Assembly (NCBI GenBank): GCA_005281725.1 | Contig: SSBO01000004.1 | Location: forward strand, 1,674,001-1,738,000 | Source: Wuchereria bancrofti | Taxonomy: Eukaryota; Nematoda; Chromadorea; Rhabditida; Onchocercidae | DNA: 64,000 nucleotides | Direction of reading: 5' to 3' | Shown here: in pieces, positions 55,501 to 64,000 of the stretch | Position numbering within the stretch: position 1 is the first letter of the stretch | How the letters are laid out: the number at the start of each line of letters is the position of its first letter | Made by a program: the position numbers and the translations under genes | The notes under the pieces: generated by a model | What the model saw: the letters and a program-made list of their open reading frames with translations, nothing else | Database searches by the model: none | What the model was told of the DNA's origin: nothing

Positions 55501-58500
55501 GTTGTCATAGTTTTCAGATTTTTCTAGACCAGTGGCTTCGTTGAAGATGTTAAAGGACGTTATCAATCGCTACTGTATGATGACAGTACAACAGAATTGG
55601 GAGAGCGTGAAGCTCGTGCGTTTTCATTGTTCGTGCTTTTATTTAAAAAAATCCTTTTTTAAAAAACGAAATTTGACACTGAGTGACGACTACCTAATTT
55701 AAAAGTGGATGGTTAAAAAGATTTTTCTTTGCAGGGTTCAATTCAATCCGGTTTTTTTTTCACAAATTTTCTTGTAAGTTTTCAACAGTTTTTTGGGAAT
55801 TTTTTTCTAGAAAACAAAGTTTGGCACTAGGTGACGACTACCTAATAATGATCGATGGCGATGTACATTTAAATAATTCGGAAGCCTTGCTGCTTATGAT
55901 TCACACAGTGAAAGAGAAAAATTCGTAAGTTTTATGGAAAAATTAAACATTTGACTTTAATGATTAAAACTGAAGCAGGAAATTCTTCCTTGCAACACTC
56001 TTAGAAAGTTTGATAAAAATTATTTGATTTGTAAATTATTTGATCCAACGAGGAAATAAATATGTCATTATTTTTAAATATTGCAGAGAGATTCTTGCAC
56101 CTTTAGTTGGGCAACCACATAAGTTGTTCACTAATTTCTGGGGCGCAATCTCTAGTAATGGATATTACGCTAGATCCGAGAATTATCTGGATATCATTGA
56201 TCATAAAGAAGTGGGAATTTGGAATGTACCCTTTATTAATTCGATTTTAATAATTGCGAAAGAAAAGGTGCTTAGTTTCATTTAACTTTTTTTTTATCAG
56301 ATGTTTTAAATCCTACAGATTTTTATCAATTTTATGAGCAACGAAATGCAAACTTGTGATCAAAAAATATCAACAATGGATTTTTGTAGAAAAAACATTC
56401 ATTTTAGGTACCATTTATGGTCAGTAGCAGTAGCAACCAAGATCAGTAGCAGTTTTATAATTTGCACTTTCAAGGTGCTCTTAGGAAATGTTTCATAGCA
56501 GAAGTAGTGATTGGCTAGAACTTCAGTTCTCATCAGAATTGATTTTTTCATTTGAATAAATTAAGACCGCAATTCCCGTTATTAGTTCATTACATTGAGA
56601 TGGCTGTATCGAATATACTTGATTGTAATTTGATTATTGTTATTCATTCCAGCTGGCATCCTTATCAAATGCATACTATTACAACGATAAACTAGATCCC
56701 GACATGAGCTTTTGCTCATTTGCACGTGATAAAGTAAGTAATGGAATACAAAAACTTCTTCCAATTTGTGTGTGATTTCCCAATGGCTGCACTGATGTTC
56801 ATCGGATATGACTGATCAGTTTTGAAAAAAAGCTGGTTGATGAAACGTTTTTCTTTAATTAGTTTTTGTTCCAATCGTTTTCTTTAATTTTTTTTTATTT
56901 GCAACTTACAGGGTCATTTTCTTTATCTTGATAACAGCTACCATTACGGCTTCCTGGTAGTTAGCGAAGATGTTGAATCATCCAAAGTTCATCCCGATAT
57001 GTATGAGATTTTCAATAATAAAGAGGTTAATCTTCCGAATTTTGCTGATTCTGGACTCTTGTCGGTTTTCCGACATCATTCTAAAATTTCAGCCTTCAAT
57101 GTTTTGCCTATATTACTGATGTTGTCTTGAAACATGGCAGAATATATTTTAGCTGTGAAGTTGTTTTGAAACAATATTTCCTTGCTGTATTTCTTAATAT
57201 TTTGTCATTGAAGATCTTTTTTATTGAATGGTCAGTATCAAAATTCTTTCAGTTGTGGGAAAAGCGGTATATACATCCGAATTATTTCGCTGCTCTTAAT
57301 GGTTCAGTACAAATTCTGGAAATATGTCAGGATGTGTATGATTTTCCACTTATGTCCGAAAGATTTTGTGCGGAGCTTATTGAAGAATGTGAGTATTATG
57401 GGAAGTGGTCAGATGGTAAACATAAGGTATTGAACTGTTGACCAGTTGCTTCATAGATCTATTTTTTTGGAAAAGTAGCGTGAAATGGAATATATTGTTA
57501 GTTTGGATTACTTTTAAAAAGTTTAGGAATATGCTTCATATGCTTGGTGTTCTAGCGACAAATTAAGTTAAAATTAATTGAAACATTTAGAACCCTGATT
57601 ACTCATTATAAAATCAAATTTGAGGATGAAAGATTAGTTGGTGGTTATGAAAATGTGCCTACTCGAGATATTCATATGAATCAAATTGGTTTCGAACGGC
57701 ATTGGCTATACATGTTAGATGAATATGTTCGTCCAATACAGGAAAAATTGTTTATTGGTTATTACAAACAGGTGAGCCATTTTTATTACTGTTACAAAAT
57801 TGTCGGTTATTAAGAAATAAAGCTAAGGAATCAATAAAAAACTAAGAATCATATCAAAGATATATTTTGCCAAAAAAAAAAAAATGCATTTTAGTAAACT
57901 TTTTGATTGAAATTCAGAATTTCTGCCTGAAATGTTTTGGTTAGTAGAATATTAAAATTTATGAAAAAGTTTTTACTTTCGTAATTTTCAGCTATTTAAT
58001 TTCATTCACTTATATGCTGATGTTGTCTTCAAAATAGAAATATATCATTAACCGTTAAACAAGATTTAAACTTACACTCTCAGCCAGTGGAGTCCGTAAT
58101 GATGTTTGTTGTACGTTACAAGCCGGAGGAGCAAGCTTCATTAAGACCTCATCACGACGCCTCAACCTATAGTATTGATATTGCACTGAATAAACGAGGA
58201 GTGGATTATGAAGGAGGCGGTGTTCGTTTCTTACGATATAACTGCACTTTTGATGCTGATACTGTTGGTGGGTTCTGATTTTAACAGTATCTCAATTAGC
58301 ATATTAAATCAGCGGTACAGACCTCTTTTTGATAACGAATGATGTGTTTTGATATTTGCCGAGTCCCATTTCAATTTTCAGTACAATGTAGCGGCGATAG
58401 TAATCAAAATATTGAAGCACACAAATAGGGTAACCTACCAAAATAATTGAAGGGCTCTTATAAATGTTAAGATATTGTGAAAGTTTTTGTTAATTTAGAT

Positions 58501-58837
58501 ATAAGGAGCGTAATTTGCAATTATTTATATTATTTACTTCGTCAACCTGTCTTTCCAAAATTAGTTTGTAATGAGACATAATCATTTAGGCTTGTTATTT
58601 CTCATGTGTGCTGTAAAAGTTGATTTTGATAGGCTGAAGTTGGATTATTGCTGATTACTGAAATAGCAAGCTATTCCAATTTTGATTCGAGGTATGCCAG
58701 CTTATTCCAGTTTAGATTTTATCTATGATTTTCTAGGTCATTCGATGATATTTCCGGGTCGTTTAACGCATCTGCATGAAGGTTTGGAAACTACCCAAGG
58801 AACTCGTTATATTGCTGTATCCTTTATCAATCCATAA
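52551..58837 (+). CDS. let-268: Procollagen lysyl hydroxylase / glycosyltransferase (PLOD, LET-268-like)
   Basis: An ER-lumen enzyme that hydroxylates collagen lysines (Fe2+, 2-oxoglutarate, ascorbate) and can glycosylate hydroxylysine. Sixteen exons close in phase: 52551-52778, 52941-53026, 53392-53544, 53626-53755, 54515-54625, 54774-54908, 55116-55277, 55528-55619, 55811-55924, 56087-56267, 56653-56733, 56912-57025, 57253-57426, 57625-57771, 58084-58267 and 58737-58837. They encode 730 residues, the length of the nematode enzyme. Residues 1-20 are a signal-peptide-like hydrophobic start. The first glycosyltransferase domain has [30 protein letters not shown] and the acidic DNDDDQ. The middle domain has [10 protein letters not shown] and NFWGAI. 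The C-terminal dioxygenase has HHDAST (about 659), HLHEG (about 711) and the 2OG-binding Arg in GTRYIAVSF. Exon-6 and exon-8 donors are the least certain. No ER-retention tetrapeptide is seen. Confidence 0.95.
53240..53347. repeat. 54-bp tandem duplication spanning a splice-acceptor-like end
   Basis: Two adjacent 54-bp copies (53240-53293, 53294-53347) differ at one base. Each ends in GCATATTTCTAGCA, which is acceptor-like, shortly before the true acceptor at 53391 in the lysyl hydroxylase intron 2. Confidence 0.95.
55661..55712. repeat. Decayed partial copy of lysyl hydroxylase exon 9 inside the preceding intron
   Basis: AAATTTGACACT...GAGTGACGACTACCTAA...GTGGATGG at 55661-55712 matches the start of exon 9 (55811-55862) with several substitutions and small gaps. 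It lies 100 bp upstream in the same orientation. The copy lacks a TTTCTAG acceptor and runs into a stop. Confidence 0.75.
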
Positions 58838-59900
58838 GTTTTACTTATTTCCTAAGCTTTATATGCTTCTGCTGACTTTCCTCAGTTTTTTGTGTGCTTA
58901 AAATTTGAAATAGATTCTTGTTTTAAAAAGTAGGCTGTCTCGAACTTGAACTTTTGATGAGTTGAGATTGTTAAGAAAATTTGTTTTATGAATTTGAAAG
59001 TTTTTGGTTTTGCAAGGGATTCTTATATCAAGTTTCTGCCTTTATTGTTTCTCTCTTTGCAACTTTAGAAAAACTGAAGTTATTCTTGTTTTAGTTCGAA
59101 TAAATTTGTTTTATTATGAAACAATGCTACAACCTGTGTATAGGTATTTCAGTGAAGTTATCAATTAATTTATCCTTAACACTATTAAATATTAGTCTTT
59201 CTTTGCTTAAAAATGAAAATTTGACTTCGAAAATATAATTTTCAATCCTGAATTAAACTTATCTCTTGTCATCGTATTTATATAATTAAAGGGTCGTCAT
59301 CAATAAATTTAAAGACGTGAGATATTACAGTATTGATAGTAATTCCAATTCCTTAACGATATTTCTTCGTTACAGTTTTGCAGTTTTCTATAACGGTATT
59401 CTTGTAAGATAATACATTTTTTTCAGTTATATCGATTAAGGGTTAAAATGAAGCTTTTTAAGGCTTGCAATAAGCTCAGTTATCAGGAAGAGATAGTATT
59501 ATATGCGCTATTTTATCAGTATTACAATAATCAAAACTGTTAAGATGGTGCGGTTATAATTGTGCCGTAAGTGATGATTCAATCATTAAGGCTGCCTTTC
59601 TAAAATTTTAAATGGACAATAATTATGAAAAAGCCGATTGTAGAAGAAGTCGTTTATTTGCAATGATTCAACTAATTTTACAATAACTTAACCAACTTGA
59701 GTGGTAAATTTTTATTTTTGTGAATATTTGGGGTAAAATTCGAACATAAATCATCATTGATTTTGCTCATTCGTAATACTAACATTTTAAATGAAAAGGT
59801 TTGGAGAACTTTTGCCAGATTCAATGGCTTAAAAAGTTTTCAGCGGTTGATCTGAATAAATCCCAAATTCATTTCATAGATACGGTAAGCAACAAATACG
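58838..59900. other. Spacer between tandem lysyl hydroxylase copies
   Basis: No coding sequence was found. An AATAAA at 59099-59104 is a possible poly(A) signal for the upstream gene. A GTAAGC at 59885 follows a short open stretch and could be a 5'-UTR exon of the second copy. Confidence 0.35.
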
Positions 59901-60403
59901 ATGTATTCATTGCTTATCTTGCTTCTGCCTTTCGTATCATTGTCATTAACCGACAAATGTGACTCGTCCGCATATAAATTGGCTACGTTCGCTTTGAGCA
60001 ATGGCAATAATAATGCTTTAGAAAGGTTGAAGTGTTCAACCGAGCATTATGATATCGATTTCAAGATTATCGTCTTAGGAAAGAGTTCTTTTAATCATCA
60101 TGGGGATGAAAAAGTTTGTATTTTTCCCCCGCTTATTTAAACTTATTAATATAAATTCGTATATTTTATCAAGTCTACAAGTTAACTATATATTGTGCAA
60201 ATTTTGGTGGTTACTTGCAAATCTTATATTGTCTTTAATTTTTGTTCTCTTGTTCATTAAAGTTAAAAATGCAGTTCCATCAATTTAGGGCATTGACTAA
60301 TTATTACGAATGTTGAGGACTGAACTTAGGATATACAGATTATCAAATTCTACTATTTTGCTCATTATTTGATGAGTTAACATTTTAAATCATTTGTTTT
60401 GTC

Positions 60404-60862
60404 GTACTGTCGCGAATTTTATGTCGTGAAACACTAAACTACTATATGAGAGTAAGAAATACGTTATATGAAATTTTACAAATAATGTTTATATCTTGAA
60501 CTTTTTGCTTTAAGACCGATTACTCTTTAGCAGGATTAACATATACTTTTTTTTATCTACTGCATATATTTTGTTTATTCATATTGCTTGTTATAGGGAA
60601 ATCACTAATAAGGCGGCATTGTTTTTCATCTAGCCCCAAAAAGGGAGACATTGTTTGTTTGATCCAAGAACGAAGGTAGGTCAACTAGTATTCGCCTCTC
60701 GACAAGTTTTGTGATACAACTACGATTCGTCTCTGTCAATTTATTGTACTATTGTTTCTGCTAATAAAGGAATTATTATATTCCTCTGCTATTCCGCAAA
60801 TTTACACTTCATCCAGCAAATCTTCCTGAAATCAACAACATCTCCCAAAAAATAATAGTTTT
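60404..60862 (+). mobile_element. Single, internally deleted copy of the fold-back repeat family
   Basis: GTCGCGAATTTTATGTCGTG...GTAAGAAATACGTTATATGA matches the loop of the element at 11.7 kb. GACCGATTACTCTTTAGCAGG and the TTATTGTACTATTGTTTCTG...ATTCCTCTGCTA block match its right arm. The order is the same but the inner part of the arm is missing. The copy lies inside intron 1 of the second lysyl hydroxylase copy. Confidence 0.7.
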
Positions 60863-62362
60863 AAATCTTCAAATTTTTCACGACACGTACTGTAAAAATA
60901 TAAATGCGTTTATATGTGATTGTAAAATGGTTTTTTTTATTAGAAAACTTCGGTTCATTATTTTCAAGGCCCATCGAATTTTTAAATTACTTGACGGAAC
61001 AACATCTCTTTTAGATTTGATGCTATTGTTACGTCAGATGAAAGCGATATTATTTGTCAGTTTCTCAACGCCTGCAGCAATTGTCGTGCACTCCTTACAT
61101 CAAACACGGTTTCAGCACAACGATATTATTGAATAAATTCAATATATTGTATTTCTTTCCTTTAACTACATTGTTTCAAGAATGTGTTGAACGAACAGTT
61201 TATTCGAATTACTGTTTAGCGAAATTCAGTGAGTCGCTTTAATCGGTTTTGTTCCAAGCATTTTGAATGTGTTTGATTTTATTGGATCACATGATGGCAA
61301 AACTTTATCATACAACATCCTGTATTCTGATAATTCAGTGGTAAACAAACCTTATATTTTTTAATAATTTCAGAATTTCTTTTTTTATTAAGTATAGGAC
61401 GACTCTTCTATTTCAGAAAATTCTATTTCTTTATTCGTTGGTTCTAGAATGTATTTGCACTATATTGTATTTACAGTTTATCCAATTTTTCAAATCTCTT
61501 ATACAGGACACCCTGGGACTAACATTTGATGTAAAAGGAATATTATTTCAAAATGTTGACAGCGCCAGTTCTGAAGTGATGCTCTCATTCGATGACAGTG
61601 GCTATGCGTATGTAAGTTATAGTCCTACTTAAAATTGCCTCTGTATTGTACTTAATCTTATCATAACTTTGTCATTATTTTAACTTTCAGCTTCCCGCAG
61701 ATTAATGATGTCTACGGCACTTTTTTGGGCCACAGTGAAAAATACTCATCCCTTAATTTATATGACAAACAGCATCCTGCGATTACTTTCTTATAAGTAG
61801 ATCTTTCTAAGTGCACAACTTTGCACGTGACGTTCGTCCACCAGTAATCCTTGGAAGTAGGAAAGGAAGTCAGCTATTGAATCATTTAGGTAACTATATG
61901 GCAAAGCCTGGTCTGCCGAAAACGGCTGTCTACAATGCGGCACAAGCAGCTTGCTAGTAAGTTATTTGTTTGGTTGACTTTAATTCCAGGTTTTGGGATC
62001 TAAAACTGAACAGATGTGTAAATGAAATTTGATAATGAAATCTGAACGAATTCCCGTAATAGGGAAAGAAAAGAATTGCATCAGCAATCCGAAAAAATCT
62101 GGAGTGTTAAGTTTCATGATAGGCTTTTTTTTTACAGCAAACATCTGAAAATACGTGGCCATCAATTACATTGGTACTTTTTATTACCAGACCTACTCCA
62201 TTTATACGGGAATTTTTGGTAACAGTAAGCCGTATACCTTACTCCACTTTCAAAATTGGATTTTATGTTTACAATAATCAAAAGTACAATGAGAAAGAGG
62301 TAAATTTTCCTGATGGAATTATTCAGATCTCGATTAAAAAAATATATATCTTCTTCGTATAT

Positions 62363-62550
62363 ATATTTAAAGGAAATTGTAGCTGGCAATATTCGTATAT
62401 ATATATATATATATACGATTAAAAGAAAAAATATATATATATATATACATATATATCTTCTTTATTTGTGTGTGTACGCTGACTTGGGTGAAAAAGAGAC
62501 GAGGAAGGCTGTATATAGAAATATTGCCAGCTACAATTTCCTTTAAATAT
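62363..62550. repeat. Perfect 31-bp inverted repeat enclosing (AT)n and an exon fragment
   Basis: 62363-62393 and 62520-62550 are exact reverse complements (core AGGAAATTGTAGCTGGCAAT). Between them are two alternating TA tracts (about 62396-62415 and 62430-62455) and a 36-bp fragment (62476-62511). That fragment matches 62814-62849 of the downstream exon at 34 of 36 positions. Confidence 0.9.
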
Positions 62551-64000
62551 TTCTAGCGTTTAGAATTTATAATCTCAATAATTTGCTTGAATAAGTAATG
62601 ATTTGATATGAATTTTAGTTCTTTCATTTTGATAGGAATTTTAATTCAGCTATTGCAACAAAATGGTTTATCTCTATTTTACAGCAGCACCATGCTTCTT
62701 ATATTCTGTTATAATACTTAGGGTATTGCAAATTTTGCAGCTCAGCCTATTTAGGTCGAGGAGTTTTTGAAAAATGAAGAATTTGTACCGGACAGTGGAA
62801 TACGACAATAGCAACGCTGACTTAGGTGAAAAAGAGGCGAGGAAGGCTGCTTTGTTGGTTTTTCAACTTCTGTTTATTTGTGTATTTGCTTATTTCAAGT
62901 TTTAATGATGAATTTTATTGGTCTTTTCCAGAATAATACTGATGCAAATTTCAGGACTTTTGCTAAGAGAAATTTTAATGATTTTGTTTTCATGCTTGAT
63001 GACGATGTTCATCTAAAACATGAAACATTACAACTCTTAGTTCACACTGTTGTTTCCAGGAAATTGTATGAATTTTAATGTTAAATATCGTCTGCAGGTG
63101 GCAGACTCCTGCAATTAGTTATAACTATCGAAGAATCCCATATATTTTGAAATGAATTTTTGTTTCAAAATAATCCTTTTCTATGGCTACAATTAATCAC
63201 CAATTTCAATTTATTTGTGGAACTTTCAACTGCCTTGAAATTTGTTTTCCAGGGACGTCATTGCTCCATTGCTAACACTTCCTGGCAAACTGTTTTCAAA
63301 CTTTTGGGGTGCGCTAGATAGTAAATTACTTATGTTCAACGGATTATATTGAAATAGTACGTGGAGAACGAGTGAGGATATGGAACGTACCTTATATTAG
63401 CAAGAATAAGGTTAATTTTTCGAAGCAGTTTAAATTACATTTTTTAAAGAAATACAATGTATATGTGTTTGTCTAGTTTGTATGTATTTAATTGTGGATG
63501 TGGATATAGCTTTGCTATAAACCACTACAGTGTCGTTTTTCATTTATGCTTAGTTATATTCTATATAAGATCTTTTAATAAGTGAAAATTTTCATAAATT
63601 CCAGATTAAGGTGCTTGAGAATAGTTACACCTTCAACATATGGTAATCAGTATTATTGATTAAAGTTAATGCATACTTTTTAAACATATTCTTTAATACT
63701 TTTAGAGAGATTCTATGTTTCGGTTTTTCTTGCAAAAGTTTGATGAAAATTTCAATTAAGTAATGAGGAACATTGAGGATTAACTTTTCAAGGATATTTT
63801 ATGCACGTTGATAATCAGCATTATTACAGGTTCTTAGTTGACACTGATGATTTCGTTAACAGTGGTGTAAGGTTACACCTGGATATGTACGAAATATTCA
63901 GAAATTCGGCATATTAATCCTTTAAATTTGTGAGGTTATTGCAAAGTGGGATTTTTAGCAGTATTTTTTGAAAATAGTAATTTTTTATAGAAAATAATGT

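Larger units (their letters stand above)
59901..63916 (+). pseudogene. Second, decaying lysyl hydroxylase copy (runs toward the window edge)
   Basis: A tandem paralogue of the preceding gene in the same exon order. It starts with a signal-peptide exon (59901-60111, MYSLLILLLPFVSLSLTDKC). It continues with a degraded piece at about 60943-61090 (FDAIVTSDESD in a shifted frame), a remnant near 61185-61230, 61507-61611, about 61813-61956, 62138-62299 (162 bp, exactly the length of the paralogous exon), about 62757-62859, 62937-63068, 63253-63410, 63607-63645 and 63795-63916. Conserved pieces include TRPTPFIREF, FVFMLDDDVHLKHE, FSNFWGAL, RIWNVPYIS and LDMYEIF. Disruptions: reading-frame shifts near 61000, 62775 and 63330, loss of the region matching [11 protein letters not shown] and DNDDDQ, and an early stop after the 63607 exon begins. 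The dioxygenase domain would lie beyond the window. Assembly indels are an alternative for single shifts, not for the losses. Confidence 0.75.

Noticed and set aside
57127..57252. Upstream part of the ORF reading into lysyl hydroxylase exon 13
   Set aside because: It is intron sequence; the exon begins after TTTCTTTCAG-type acceptor at 57252, confirmed by family alignment and phase.

Overview
The window looks like AT-rich nuclear DNA from a parasitic-type (spirurid/filarial-like) nematode. The evidence is a four-exon cuticle collagen, many short exons split by small AT-rich GT-AG introns, a LET-268-like procollagen lysyl hydroxylase, and no bacterial-style operon signals. One ambiguous base (position 2374) points to a draft assembly. 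All gene models below were built by reading frames across splice sites. A chain was accepted when the intron phases closed, and product names come from motif recognition only.

Layout. Positions 1-1800 hold the 3' half of an unrecognised plus-strand gene. From 1.8 to 22.3 kb the sequence is gene-poor. It holds a fold-back repeat (11.36-12.25 kb), a diverged inverted segment pair (8.7-9.2 and 14.5-15.0 kb), microsatellites, and several weakly supported exons. At 22.3-25.4 kb there is a glutamine-rich C2H2 zinc-finger gene. At 28.5-34.8 kb there is a long deubiquitinase gene whose USP catalytic domain is interrupted by a complete-looking OTU protease domain. A small uncharacterised minus-strand gene (35.1-35.4 kb) converges on it. 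ASNA1/GET3 (36.0-38.6 kb, plus) converges on a cuticle collagen (38.9-41.0 kb, minus). An alkaline ceramidase lies at 43.2-45.1 kb (minus). The stretch 45.1-51.5 kb is essentially empty. The right end carries an intact 730-residue lysyl hydroxylase/glycosyltransferase (52.6-58.8 kb), followed in tandem by a decayed second copy (59.9-63.9 kb) with frameshifts, a fold-back repeat in an intron, and a local inverted duplication.

How the genes relate. The collagen and the lysyl hydroxylase belong to the same broad collagen biology, although LET-268 enzymes act mainly on basement-membrane collagen IV. ASNA1 (tail-anchored protein insertion) and alkaline ceramidase (sphingolipid turnover) are housekeeping membrane functions. 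The USP-OTU protein is the most unusual object in the window.
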